Shown in pieces: positions 9,098 to 18,707 of a stretch of 40,870 bases of DNA (positions are counted from its first letter, which is position 1; every line of letters starts with the position of its first letter). Location of the stretch: contig JAIEMI010000035.1 of the NCBI GenBank assembly GCA_019752235.1, positions 1-40,870 of the forward strand. The letters are read 5' to 3'. The notes under the pieces are model-generated. The model was not told the DNA's origin and did not search any database. It saw only the letters and a program-made list of their open reading frames with translations. A program made the translations under genes and the position numbers. Source of the DNA: Rhodospirillaceae bacterium (lineage in GTDB: Bacteria > Pseudomonadota > Alphaproteobacteria > Rhodospirillales > Rhodospirillaceae).

Positions 9098-10876
9098 ATG
9101 ACCTTCCGCGTGTTTACCAGAGCCTTACTGATAGCGTCCGCAAGCGCGGCTGCGCTGGGCGTGACGCTCGACGTCCAGCAGCCCCAGCCTGCCGTGGAAC
9201 CGGCGCTATCGCCGATGGCGGAACTGTTCGATCCGCGCATCATCGCGCGCAATATCTGCGGCGCCGATGTGAAACACCGCATTTCCCCTATCGTGCAGTC
9301 GGCCATCGCCAATACGCCGCCGGACACCGCGCAGCCGCGCAGTCCGCTCTTCGACGGCCTCGGCCCTCTGACCTACAAGGTCACCACCATCTCGCCGCAA
9401 GCGCAGGCGTTTTTCGACCAGGGCCTGAAGTTGTTCTATGCCTTCAATCCCGGCGAGGCCGTGGCCTCGTTCCGCGCCGCCAGCGATGCCGATCCGTCCT
9501 GCGCCATGTGCTACTGGGGCGAGGCCTTGACCCTTGGGCCTAATCTTAACGGCCAAAAACGCGAAACCCCTGCAGCCCTTGCCGCGATCAATAAAGCGAA
9601 GGCCCTGGCGGATGGCGTCTCGCCGCACGAGCGTGCGTTGATCGACGCCGTTGCCGCGCGTTTCTCCGCGAACGATAAGATCAAGCCCGAAGATCTGGAC
9701 CTCGCCTATGCCGACGCCATGGCGAAGGTGTACGCCGCATACACGGACGATGCCGATATCGCCGCGATCACCGCCGAAGCCGCCATGAACGTACGCAGCG
9801 CGCCGTGGCGGGAGTGGTGGGATAAAACCGGACGCGTGCCGACGGGTTACATCGCGGGCGCCATCGCCGCCATCGAAGGCGTGCTGGCGAAACGCCCCGA
9901 CCATCCCGGGGCCATTCACCTTTATATTCACGCCTTGGACGGCTCGGTGTTGATCGACAAGGTCGAACCTTATGCCAACAAGCTGGCCGCATTGATGCCC
10001 AACGCGGGCCACATGGTGCATATGCCGGCCCACACCTATTTCAGCTTGGGGCGTTACCGCGATGCCCTGACCACCAACGTCGCCGCCATCAGCGTCGACG
10101 ACGCCTATTTGAAAGGTCCGGCAGCCGCCAGCGGCGTTTATCGCTACGGCCTCTATCAGCACAACGTGCACTTCGCCCTGGCGGCGGCGGGCATGGCGGG
10201 CGATAGCGCCTCTGCCCTGAAACTGGCCGCCACCATGAACGCGTTTCAAGCGACGAATACCGTCGCGCGTTTTGAAGTGTCCGAGGCCGCGGCCATTCAC
10301 GCGGTTGTGCGCTTTCAGACGCCGGAAGATATACTCGCCCTGTCCCAGCCGCCCTCGAAGCAGGCGTATATGCGCGGCGTCTGGCACTACGCGCGCGGCT
10401 CGGCCTACGCCTATCAGAAGAAGGCGCACGAGGCGCGCCGCGAAGCCGCGATCATTGACCGCATGCGCACCGGTAAAAACCCCAAAGCCAAGGGTCTGTG
10501 CGGCGACCTTCTCGGCGTGGCGGCAAACGTGGTGCGCGGGCGCGCCATGGCCGCCGAAGGCAAATGGGCGGAAGCGGCGGAGCACTTCGCCAAGGCCGCT
10601 GAGTTCCAAGACAAGCAGGATTATAAAGACCCGCCGTTCTGGGATGTGCCCGTACGCCAGGCGCAAGGTGTGGCGCTCTACCGCGCGGGTAAGCTGCCGC
10701 AAGCCGCGGAAGTTCTGCGCCAGGCATTGTTGGAAGCGCCCCACAACGGCTACGCGCTCTATGCGTTGAAGGAAGTCTCTGCCGCTCTGGGCGACACCGT
10801 GGCGGCGGCTGAATATGGCAAGCTGTTCGAAAAAGCCTGGGCCGGCGCGCAACCGCCGGACCTCGACCGTCTATAA
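9098..10876 (+). CDS. TPR-repeat protein, probably exported
   Basis: N-terminal hydrophobic segment; 'AQAFFDQGLKLFYAFNPGEAVASFRAASDADPSCAMCYWGEALTLGPNLN'; C-terminal TPR-like pairs. Confidence 0.7.
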   Translation: MTFRVFTRALLIASASAAALGVTLDVQQPQPAVEPALSPMAELFDPRIIARNICGADVKHRISPIVQSAIANTPPDTAQPRSPLFDGLGPLTYKVTTISPQAQAFFDQGLKLFYAFNPGEAVASFRAASDADPSCAMCYWGEALTLGPNLNGQKRETPAALAAINKAKALADGVSPHERALIDAVAARFSANDKIKPEDLDLAYADAMAKVYAAYTDDADIAAITAEAAMNVRSAPWREWWDKTGRVPTGYIAGAIAAIEGVLAKRPDHPGAIHLYIHALDGSVLIDKVEPYANKLAALMPNAGHMVHMPAHTYFSLGRYRDALTTNVAAISVDDAYLKGPAAASGVYRYGLYQHNVHFALAAAGMAGDSASALKLAATMNAFQATNTVARFEVSEAAAIHAVVRFQTPEDILALSQPPSKQAYMRGVWHYARGSAYAYQKKAHEARREAAIIDRMRTGKNPKAKGLCGDLLGVAANVVRGRAMAAEGKWAEAAEHFAKAAEFQDKQDYKDPPFWDVPVRQAQGVALYRAGKLPQAAEVLRQALLEAPHNGYALYALKEVSAALGDTVAAAEYGKLFEKAWAGAQPPDLDRL

Positions 10877-11710
10877 CGTCTGGAACGTCGCGGGCTTGCC
10901 GAAGAACGTCGTCGCGAACCCGCTGGCGCTGACGGCGTCACCCGTCGTCAGGAACTCAAGCTGCGGCACGGAGTCGAGTGTGTCAATTTCCGGATGGCGA
11001 CCGAGATAATCGCCCATGCTGCGCGCGACGAGTTGCGGCTGGGAGAGGATTTCCCAGTCCGCGGGCAGCGCTTCGGCGAACAGATCGGCCACGATAGGAT
11101 AGTGCGTACACCCCAGCATGACCGCTTCCGGTCTGCGGCCTTTCAGCTTTTCCATCATCTCGGCAACGAAGCCTTTGATGGCCGCGCGCACGTCCTCGCG
11201 CGGCGCGGGCGCTTCGATCAAGTTGACGAGATCGGGGCACGCCTGCTGCACCACGTCGATTTCCGGAGCGCGCTTGCCGATTTCCTCGACGTACGCATTG
11301 CTGGCGACTGTGCGGCGCGTGGCGAAAATCGCGATGGTCCGCCTTGGCTTGTCCGGGGAAACCGGAGCCACATCCGCCAGCCATGATACACCCGTCACAG
11401 CTTCCACCGTCGGCACCAAGACGCCGAGGATACGATGATCGGGATAGTCGGACGCCAGCCACGTCTGCTGCAGCGTCCGCAGCGCCACGGCGGCGGCGGT
11501 ATTGCACGCCATCACCGTGAGCTTGCAGCCCCGCTGAAACATATACTCCATGGCGCCGCGCGTCAGGTCCACGATCTCCGCCGAGCTGCGCTCGCCGTAG
11601 GGCATGTGCGCGTGATCGCCGTAATAGAGGAACGAACGGTGGGGCAGATGCTGCGTGAGCGCACGCAGGATGGTCAAACCCCCGTGGCCGGAATCGAATA
11701 CACCAATCAT
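10871..11710 (-). CDS. murI: Glutamate racemase
   Basis: 'MIGVFDSGHGGLTILRAL…YYGDHAHMPYGERS…MACNTAAAVAL…VMLGCTHYPIV'. Confidence 0.92.
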   Translation of the reverse strand: MIGVFDSGHGGLTILRALTQHLPHRSFLYYGDHAHMPYGERSSAEIVDLTRGAMEYMFQRGCKLTVMACNTAAAVALRTLQQTWLASDYPDHRILGVLVPTVEAVTGVSWLADVAPVSPDKPRRTIAIFATRRTVASNAYVEEIGKRAPEIDVVQQACPDLVNLIEAPAPREDVRAAIKGFVAEMMEKLKGRRPEAVMLGCTHYPIVADLFAEALPADWEILSQPQLVARSMGDYLGRHPEIDTLDSVPQLEFLTTGDAVSASGFATTFFGKPATFQTL

Positions 11711-11716
11711 GCCGTT

Positions 11717-12574
11717 TTATTGCACGCGCGCGTTGCCTTTGGGAGCGTAAGATTGCGTGCCGAAGCCGGTCCAAGCAATCGGCGCGCCGGCGGCCTCCGC
11801 CGCCTTCTCCGGCGGCAGCGCGCGATCCCACTTCGCGCCCAGGAAACGCCGGGCCGTGACGCCGTCGGACAGAGGCGACGACAGCCACACGGCGGGATCG
11901 GCCAGGCAGTCGGCCGGAATCAAATCCGCACGCGGGATGTCGGCGATGATCATGCGTGTGTCCGCAGGGCCGCCCGGCGCGATGACGTTGGCCGTGACTC
12001 CGCTGTCCGCGAGGTCGGCGGCCGCAATCGAGGTAAATGCCTCAATGGCCGCCTTGGACGAGCCATAGGGCCCCATGCCGCCGGTGATCATCGTGTTGAG
12101 GCTGGTGGTGGTGGTCATGATGCGTCCCCATTGGCGCGCGCGCATTTCCGGCGTGGCCAACAGCGTCAGGCGGATCGGAGCCTGCACATTGATCTCGTAG
12201 AAACGGCGGTAGGTATCCGCGTCGGTTTCCCAAAAGCGTACGGGATTGGTCCAATAGTCGTCGCGCAGGCTGTCGTTGCTGACGCCGGCGTTGTTGATCA
12301 GCACATCGACACCGCCGAAGGCCTTGACGGCGGCGTGATAGATGCCGTCCACGTCATCGGGGCGTGTCAAATCGGCGATCTGGGTCAGCGCCTGCTTGGC
12401 GGCGGGCTTGCTCTCGTCCAAGGCATCACCCAGCGCCGCCTTGTCCCGCGCCGTGAACAGCACCTGCCCGCCCGCCTTCACGCAGGCGACGGCGATAGCC
12501 CGCCCGAGCCCATGAGCCGCGCCCGTGACGATGATGCGTTTGCCGGCCAATAGGCCGTCGGTCCAATGCGCCAT
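11717..12574 (-). CDS. Short-chain dehydrogenase/reductase
   Basis: 'IIVTGAAHGLGRAIAVACVKAGG…VDVLINNAGVS…YGSSKAAIEAFTSIAAADLADSGVTANVIAPG'. Confidence 0.9.
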   Translation of the reverse strand: MAHWTDGLLAGKRIIVTGAAHGLGRAIAVACVKAGGQVLFTARDKAALGDALDESKPAAKQALTQIADLTRPDDVDGIYHAAVKAFGGVDVLINNAGVSNDSLRDDYWTNPVRFWETDADTYRRFYEINVQAPIRLTLLATPEMRARQWGRIMTTTTSLNTMITGGMGPYGSSKAAIEAFTSIAAADLADSGVTANVIAPGGPADTRMIIADIPRADLIPADCLADPAVWLSSPLSDGVTARRFLGAKWDRALPPEKAAEAAGAPIAWTGFGTQSYAPKGNARVQ

Positions 12575-12664
12575 GCCGCAGCCTAGGCATCGAAATGCGC
12601 TGTTTCAACGCAAATTACCGGCTAAGGTTGGCGGCACGTCCCGCGGCCCTGGGGAGGAGTTGCT

Positions 12665-13972
12665 GTGCGCGCCACCATCACCAAAATCTACCCATGGCTG
12701 GTCGTCGTTTTCCTGATCCTGCTGTACACATCGGCTTATATCGACCGCTCGATCTTCGGCCTGCTGGTGAAACCGGTGCGCGCGGACCTGGGCATCAGCG
12801 ATACCGAATACAGCCTGCTGGCGGGCTTCGCCTTCGCGGTGCTCTACACCACCTCGGCCATTCCATTGGGCTACGTGGTGGACAACGGCAGCCGCCGCAT
12901 TCTCATCGCCGTGGCGTGTGGATTCTGGTCGGTCATGACGGCGCTGTGCGGCATGGTCAATTCCTTCGCCGGATTGTTCGTCGCGCGGCTGGGCGTCGGC
13001 GTTGGACAGTCACCCCTGTCGCCGTCGTCCTATTCCTTGATCAGCGATTATTTCGCCCGGGACAAGCTGGGACGCGCGCTGTCGTTCTATCATTTGGGGA
13101 TTCCCATCGGCTCGGGGCTAGCCTTGGTGATCGGCGGTTCGCTGATCGATTACTTCGCACAGGGCACGTGGTCCCTGCCCGGCATCGGCGTGCTGGCGCC
13201 GTGGCAGATGGTGTTCGTCGCCATCGGCGTGCCGGGCCTGCTGCTGGCCGCCGCGACCCCCTTTGTCATCAGGGAACCGCCGCGACAAACCAACGCCGCA
13301 GGACAAGTCGAACGGCCCGGCCTGCCAACGGTTCTTAAGTATATCTGGCAGCATCGGGGCTTTTATCTCGGCTTCTTCACCGCCGCTGCTTTCGGGCCCG
13401 TGGCCTTCAACGCCTTCGGCGTTTGGATGCCGACCTATCTGCAGAGGGTGCATGGCTACACCGCGGGTGATGCGGGCTTGCTGCTGGGGCTCTCCACCGT
13501 TTTCCTAGGTATCGCGGGAAGCCTGAGCGCGGGATGGGCGGCCGATGTGCTGATCGCGCGCGGACGCCGCGACGGCCACCTGATCATCAGCGGGCTCTAC
13601 CTGATCGGCTGTTTCATTTTCGGCTGCATCGGCCCGCTGATCCCGATGCGCGATCCCGCCATCGTCATGGTCGCCGCGCTGGGGTTCTTCAACGTCACCT
13701 GGGCGGGCGTGCTGACCGCGTCGCTGCAAATCGTCACGCCGGCGCGCATCCGCGGCCAGGTCTCAGCGATTTATCTGTTCGTCGCCGGGATCATTGGCCT
13801 GGGCATCGGCCCGACGCTCGTCGGCATGTCCACGGACTTTGTTTTCGGCGACGACGCGGCCGTGGGAAAATCCATCGCGCTTGTGGCGACCATCGCCCTG
13901 ATCATTGGTCTCGGCGGCGTCGAAGTCGCGCGGCGCAATTTCCTGAAGGAAACTACCCCAGCCAATACCTAA
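12665..13972 (+). CDS. MFS transporter
   Basis: 435-aa multi-TM protein; 'YTSAYIDRSIFGLLVKPVRADLGISDTEYSLLAGFAFAVLYTTSAIPLGYVVDNGSRR' MFS motif A-like region. Confidence 0.88.
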   Translation: MRATITKIYPWLVVVFLILLYTSAYIDRSIFGLLVKPVRADLGISDTEYSLLAGFAFAVLYTTSAIPLGYVVDNGSRRILIAVACGFWSVMTALCGMVNSFAGLFVARLGVGVGQSPLSPSSYSLISDYFARDKLGRALSFYHLGIPIGSGLALVIGGSLIDYFAQGTWSLPGIGVLAPWQMVFVAIGVPGLLLAAATPFVIREPPRQTNAAGQVERPGLPTVLKYIWQHRGFYLGFFTAAAFGPVAFNAFGVWMPTYLQRVHGYTAGDAGLLLGLSTVFLGIAGSLSAGWAADVLIARGRRDGHLIISGLYLIGCFIFGCIGPLIPMRDPAIVMVAALGFFNVTWAGVLTASLQIVTPARIRGQVSAIYLFVAGIIGLGIGPTLVGMSTDFVFGDDAAVGKSIALVATIALIIGLGGVEVARRNFLKETTPANT

Positions 13973-14651
13973 ACACCGCCGTCACCGCCTCCGGACGCTC
14001 CAGCGGCGCGAGGTGGCCGCAATCCTCAATGAGCACCAGCTTGCCGTTGGCCAGGCGCTCCATCATCTCGTCCTGCACTTTGGGCGGACAGAGCGCATCC
14101 TGCCGCCCGGCGAGGATCAGCGTCGGCACACGGATCGCCTCCAGATCCCCGCGCCCGTCCTTGCGGTCCATGATGGCCTCCTGCTGGCGCTTGAAGGCCT
14201 GCTGGCCGACACGCTCGGCCATCTCCATCACCACACCGGCCACGGACGGATCCTCCATGCGGGAGGGGTGGATGAGGTTGGGCAGGAGGCGCGGCGTTAC
14301 GCCCTTGAACTTGCCCACATCGGCCAGGCTGATCAGGGCCGCGCGGTTCTTGCGCTGTTCCTCGGTATCGGCCCGGGCGTTGGTATCGACCAAGGCCAAC
14401 CGCTCCACCCGCTCCGGGGCCTGACGCATGATTTCCTGGGCGACATAGCCGCCCATGGACAGCCCCGCCAGGGCGAAGGTCGGGGGGGCCGCCGCCAAGG
14501 CCCGCTGGGCCATGGCCGCGACAGAGTTGTCCTGGGTCAAATCGGCAACCTGGACCTCGTATTGGTCCGCCAGGTGGGTGGCCTGATGGCGCCACAGGGC
14601 CGCATCGCACAGCAGTCCTGGCAGCAGAAGAAGGTGTTTTGGGCGGGTCAT
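13953..14651 (-). CDS. Alpha/beta hydrolase
   Basis: 'LLLLPGLLCDAALWRHQ…FALAGLSMGGYVAQEIMRQAPERVERLALVDTNA…DCGHLAPLERPEAVTAVFRYWL'. Confidence 0.88.
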   Translation of the reverse strand: MTRPKHLLLLPGLLCDAALWRHQATHLADQYEVQVADLTQDNSVAAMAQRALAAAPPTFALAGLSMGGYVAQEIMRQAPERVERLALVDTNARADTEEQRKNRAALISLADVGKFKGVTPRLLPNLIHPSRMEDPSVAGVVMEMAERVGQQAFKRQQEAIMDRKDGRGDLEAIRVPTLILAGRQDALCPPKVQDEMMERLANGKLVLIEDCGHLAPLERPEAVTAVFRYWLG

Positions 14652-14709
14652 GGGGGTTAACGGCCACCTAAAGCTATTGAGAATCCTGATTTTTCAGGCT
14701 TTTCCGGCG

Positions 14710-14737
14710 TTGACACCCGCAAACTAACACCTATTAT
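14710..14737 (+). promoter_or_regulatory. Candidate sigma70-type promoter upstream of the DEAD-box helicase
   Basis: TTGACA - 16 nt - TATTAT, about 90 nt upstream of ATG 14830. Confidence 0.5.
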
Positions 14738-14829
14738 GCCGCGCCGTGAACCTGTCGCGCCGCGCTGCCCACCATTCTGGTGGATTGTATGCAGCCTAAC
14801 ATGTCCCGCGACGGAGACGTTCCGACCCA

Positions 14830-16602
14830 ATGGATTTTGCAGACCTCGGCCTTTCGCCGGACACTTTAAAAGCCGTTATCGACGCAGGTTATCTGACGCC
14901 GACGCCGATTCAGGCGCAGGCCATCCCTGTCGTCCTAATGGGCCGCGACGTTCTAGGCGTCGCTCAAACCGGTACCGGCAAAACCGCAGCGTTTACCGTG
15001 CCGATGATCGACATCCTGGCCGATGGACGCTCGAAGGCGCGCATGCCGCGCTCGCTGATCATCGCGCCTACCCGTGAATTGGCGGCGCAGATTTCGGACA
15101 ACTTCATTAAGTACGGCAAGTACCACCCGCTCTCCATGGCGCTGCTCATCGGCGGCGAGTCCTTCACCGACCAGGAGAAGGCCCTGGACCGCGGCGTCGA
15201 TGTGCTGATCGCCACGCCGGGCCGCCTGCTCGACCTTTATGAGCGCGGCCGCATCCTGCTCAACGACGTCAAGATCATGGTGATCGACGAAGCCGACCGC
15301 ATGTTGGACATGGGCTTCATTCCCGATGTCGAGCGTATCGTCAGCCTGCTGCCGAAAATCCGCCAGACGCTGTTCTTCTCGGCCACCATGGACAAGGAAA
15401 TCCGCAAGCTCGCGGACAAGTTCCTGATGAACCCGAAGGAAATCTCGGTGACGCCCGCGGCCTCCGCCGCGACCACTATCGAACAGGGCATCGTCACCGT
15501 GCGCACGCTGGACAAGCGTGAAGCGCTGCGCCGCATCCTGCGCGCCAAAAATGTCCACAACGCTTTCATCTTCTGCAATCGCAAAAAAGACGTCGATATC
15601 CTCTTTAAGTCTCTTGAAAAGCACGGCTTCAGCGCCGTCGCACTGCACGGCGACATGCCGCAGTCCAAGCGCAACGACATGCTGGCCAAGTTCAAAGCGA
15701 ATGAGGCCGAATTGCTGGTGTGCTCCGATGTCGCGGCGCGCGGCCTCGACATCTCGGACGTCAGCCACGTCATCAATTTCGACGTGCCGGTGAATGCGGA
15801 AGATTATGTGCACCGCATCGGCCGCACGGGCCGCGCCGGCAAGACCGGCCATGCCTATACGCTGGCCACACCGAGCGACGGCAGACTGCTGGGCGCCGTC
15901 GAACAGCTTTTGAAGGGCCCCATCCCGCCTCTGGACGTTCCCGAACTGGCCGAACTGGCCGTCGGCGCCGACGCCGTCGATGAGGGCGGCAACACGCGCG
16001 GTCGCGGCCGTAGCCGTGGCGACCGCAGCGCTCCGCGTGGACGCGGCGGCGAGCGCGGGCGTAGTGAAGGTGGGCGCGGGCGCGGCGGACGTGAGCGACC
16101 GCCCCGTGAACCGCGTGGTGAGTCGGCCAGCATCGCGAACGAAGCGCCGGTGCAAGCGCCCGTCTACGCCGCGGTCGAGGAAATCGCGCCTGTCGCCTTA
16201 CAAGAAGCTTCCCCTGAGCAGCCCCCTGCCCAGGAAAATCAAGAAATCGAGACGCAAGCCGCCGACGAGCGCCCGCCGCGTGAACGCAAGGAACGCGGCA
16301 AGCGCGAACGCGGACGTCCGGACCGGTTTAGCGACGCGCGCGGCGCGGAAGACCGCGCCCGCAAAACGCGGCGCAACCCGCACGGCATCGCCGAAATGGA
16401 TATCGGCGATAACGTCGTGGCCTTTGGCGGCTTTACACCCGCCTTCCTGCTTGTAGATCCTTATGGCGGCAAAGGCGTGCCGCCGGAAACGGCCGTTGTG
16501 GAAGATGAAGCTGAAGAGCCGCAGGACGAAACGCCCGCGGAAAGATCCGACACACAGGCACAAGATGGCGGCGCCATCGAGCAAGCCGCCGCCACGGAAT
16601 AA
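14830..16602 (+). CDS. DEAD-box RNA helicase (RhlE-like) with RG-rich and acidic C-terminal extension
   Basis: 'AQTGTGKTAAFTVP', 'PTRELAAQI', 'VIDEADRMLDMGF', 'FFSATMD', 'HRIGRTGRAGKTG'; RGRGRSRGDRSAPRGRGGERGR tail. Confidence 0.93.
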   Translation: MDFADLGLSPDTLKAVIDAGYLTPTPIQAQAIPVVLMGRDVLGVAQTGTGKTAAFTVPMIDILADGRSKARMPRSLIIAPTRELAAQISDNFIKYGKYHPLSMALLIGGESFTDQEKALDRGVDVLIATPGRLLDLYERGRILLNDVKIMVIDEADRMLDMGFIPDVERIVSLLPKIRQTLFFSATMDKEIRKLADKFLMNPKEISVTPAASAATTIEQGIVTVRTLDKREALRRILRAKNVHNAFIFCNRKKDVDILFKSLEKHGFSAVALHGDMPQSKRNDMLAKFKANEAELLVCSDVAARGLDISDVSHVINFDVPVNAEDYVHRIGRTGRAGKTGHAYTLATPSDGRLLGAVEQLLKGPIPPLDVPELAELAVGADAVDEGGNTRGRGRSRGDRSAPRGRGGERGRSEGGRGRGGRERPPREPRGESASIANEAPVQAPVYAAVEEIAPVALQEASPEQPPAQENQEIETQAADERPPRERKERGKRERGRPDRFSDARGAEDRARKTRRNPHGIAEMDIGDNVVAFGGFTPAFLLVDPYGGKGVPPETAVVEDEAEEPQDETPAERSDTQAQDGGAIEQAAATE

Positions 16603-16626
16603 GCCGCGTTCATCAGTTCAGCGGCC

Positions 16627-17046
16627 TTAGTTCACCGCCGGCTTTTCTTCCTCTTCCAGCGACTGCGGATCGAGATTCACCGGGCCCGCCTGATGATGCA
16701 CCATGGCCCAGATGCTGCCCGTTCGCATAAAAACATTCGTCGCCGTCAGAAATTCCGCACGGCCTTTGTCATCGCTGATCTGCTCGATGCAGGTGACAAT
16801 CGCCATATCCCCGTAAACCACCGCCCGCTCGGCCCGGCAGGTAATGCGCGGCGCGCCGGGTCCAGTCAGGATCGAACGCCAGCTTGCCATGACTTCGCTG
16901 CGGCCGACCAAAGGCTGCCAGCCGGGATGGGTGCAGCTGACGGTCTTGTCCTTGGCCCAGACCTTTTCCATGGCATCGACATCGCGCCCCGCGAACGCCG
17001 CGTAAAACGCACCGTTGGCGAACAGTACCGCGTTCTGTTCACTCAT
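16627..17046 (-). CDS. NTF2/SnoaL-like protein
   Basis: MSEQNAVLFANGAFYAAFAGRDVDAMEKVWAKDKTVSCTHPGWQPLVGRSEVMASWRSIL. Confidence 0.8.
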   Translation of the reverse strand: MSEQNAVLFANGAFYAAFAGRDVDAMEKVWAKDKTVSCTHPGWQPLVGRSEVMASWRSILTGPGAPRITCRAERAVVYGDMAIVTCIEQISDDKGRAEFLTATNVFMRTGSIWAMVHHQAGPVNLDPQSLEEEEKPAVN

Positions 17047-17161
17047 GACGGCCAAATTTCTTGAGCCGGTTCTTCAGTGGGTAACGGCTGGTCACGATGC
17101 TTGAATCCCTGTATCCAAAACATACCTATCGCGAAATATATCCTACGCCATCGAGGTGAAC

Positions 17162-17866
17162 ATGGCCACGATCGACGCCCTCAAGGGCCCCTCCCTGATG
17201 CCGGAGTCCGGCAAACCTGTGAAGTCCGTCGTGATCCTGGTGCACGGCTACGGCGCCAGCGGCGATGACTTGATCGGCCTTGCGCCTTTCTTCGCGCATG
17301 TGCTGCCGGATACCGCCTTCTACGCGCCAAACGCACCGCAGGAACTCGAAGGCGGATTTGTCGGCGGCTACCAATGGTTCGGCCTCGGCGGGTATGACCC
17401 GGGCGCCATGAGCCGGGATCCCAACACACTGATCGAGACCTTCAAGAACATGCGCCCGGGCGCCGAAGCCGCCGCCAAGACTCTCAACACCTATCTCGAT
17501 CAAGTGTTGGCGCATCACAGCATCGAACCGAACCGCCTGGCCCTTTTAGGGTTTTCGCAGGGCACGATGATGTCGCTGCACGTAGGCCTGCGCCGCGCCA
17601 AGCAGCTGGGCGCCATTCTCGGTTATTCCGGCGCGCTCATGGGCGCCGACAAACTGGCGGCGGAAATCAAATCGAAGCCCCCGGTGGCGCTGGTGCATGG
17701 CGACGCCGACCCCGTGGTGCCGATCCAAGCCATGGCTGAAATCGAGAAAGGGTTGAAGGCCGTGGGTGTGAATTACGAATCACACGTCGTGCGCGGCCTG
17801 CAGCACGGCATCGACGGCGAGGGCGCCCAGTTCGGCGCGGCCTTTCTCAAAAAGCATATCGGCTAA
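17162..17866 (+). CDS. Carboxylesterase/phospholipase (alpha/beta hydrolase)
   Basis: 'VVILVHGYGASGDDLIGLAPFFAHVLPDTAFYAPNAPQ…LALLGFSQGTMMSLHVGLRR…LVHGDADPVVPI…GLQHGID'. Confidence 0.9.
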   Translation: MATIDALKGPSLMPESGKPVKSVVILVHGYGASGDDLIGLAPFFAHVLPDTAFYAPNAPQELEGGFVGGYQWFGLGGYDPGAMSRDPNTLIETFKNMRPGAEAAAKTLNTYLDQVLAHHSIEPNRLALLGFSQGTMMSLHVGLRRAKQLGAILGYSGALMGADKLAAEIKSKPPVALVHGDADPVVPIQAMAEIEKGLKAVGVNYESHVVRGLQHGIDGEGAQFGAAFLKKHIG

Positions 17867-17870
17867 ACAA

Positions 17871-18296
17871 TTACGAGAGTTGATCCTCGTCCTCGTCATC
17901 GTCCGTGTCCCGCTTTTCCTTTTTTTCCTTATCTAGTTTGCGGAACGCGCCGGGATCATGGTGCGCCCGGGCCAAGGCCCGCGCCTTGGCTTTCTTCTTT
18001 TCTTGTCCGCGCAGCCACACCAACGCGGTGATAAGGCCCACCGCCAGAACGATGTAGGGGATCGTCAGCGAGATCTCCATCTCCTGGTTCATGCGCGCGC
18101 GGACACTGGCGCGGCAATTGGGCAGATTGTCGGCGCAGGCCTCGCGCGCCCGGCGTTCGGCGCCCGAAAAGAAAAACGACGGGATCGGCAGGCCCTGCTG
18201 CTTGAAGACTTGGGCCGCCGCGGGGGGCGTGTAACCGACTCCGGATAGCCCCAGGACGACGGCAAAAGCGCAGAATAGCAGGCGGCACCGTTTCAT
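17871..18296 (-). CDS. Hypothetical protein with signal peptide, one internal TM segment and charged C-terminus
   Basis: MKRCRLLFCAFAVVLGLSGVGYTPPAAAQ signal; 'ISLTIPYIVLAVGLITALVWLRGQEKKK' TM. Confidence 0.6.
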   Translation of the reverse strand: MKRCRLLFCAFAVVLGLSGVGYTPPAAAQVFKQQGLPIPSFFFSGAERRAREACADNLPNCRASVRARMNQEMEISLTIPYIVLAVGLITALVWLRGQEKKKAKARALARAHHDPGAFRKLDKEKKEKRDTDDDEDEDQLS

Positions 18297-18484
18297 GGGC
18301 TCATCCCTCCCGTTGCAGGCGGCGCAATAAGTGTATCAAAACTTATAGTTACACGCCCACGGAAATGAAGCGCGGCTTTTCGCGGCCTACGCCCTTGCGC
18401 CTGTGGACCCGCCCGGCGCATTTGCTAAAATAATCAGGCCTCGCGGCGTTCCGCCCGCGAGATCGCGAAAATCGGCGGGGACAC

Positions 18485-18619
18485 ATGACGCATGTCGCTC
18501 TGTTCCGCGATGACTTATCCCCAGCCTCGGGCGGGGTCTATATCTGCGCAGTTTTAAACACGAAGGACAGCTGCACGCTGAAGGTCGCTCACATCATCGT
18601 TCGTCGCCGTCGCGACTGA
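18485..18619 (+). CDS. Small ORF (44 aa) upstream of the EF-G-like gene
   Basis: MTHVALFRDDLSPASGGVYICAVLNTKDSCTLKVAHIIVRRRRD*, preceded by CGGCGGGG; ends just before a hairpin terminator. Confidence 0.35.
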   Translation: MTHVALFRDDLSPASGGVYICAVLNTKDSCTLKVAHIIVRRRRD

Positions 18620-18630
18620 GCGGCAAGAAC

Positions 18631-18660
18631 AAAGGGCCCCACGCGGGCCCTTTTATGTTT
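18631..18660 (+). terminator. Rho-independent terminator between the small ORF and the EF-G-like gene
   Basis: AAGGGCCCC-ACGC-GGGCCCTTTT then ATGTTTTT. Confidence 0.65.
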
Positions 18661-18707
18661 TTGACGCCTGCCGCGGCGCGTTTCCAGAAACCTAGGGAGG
18701 AGACGCC

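Noticed and set aside
9206-10852. 548-aa minus-strand ORF
   Set aside because: Antisense to the TPR gene; Arg/His/Gly-rich shadow ORF.
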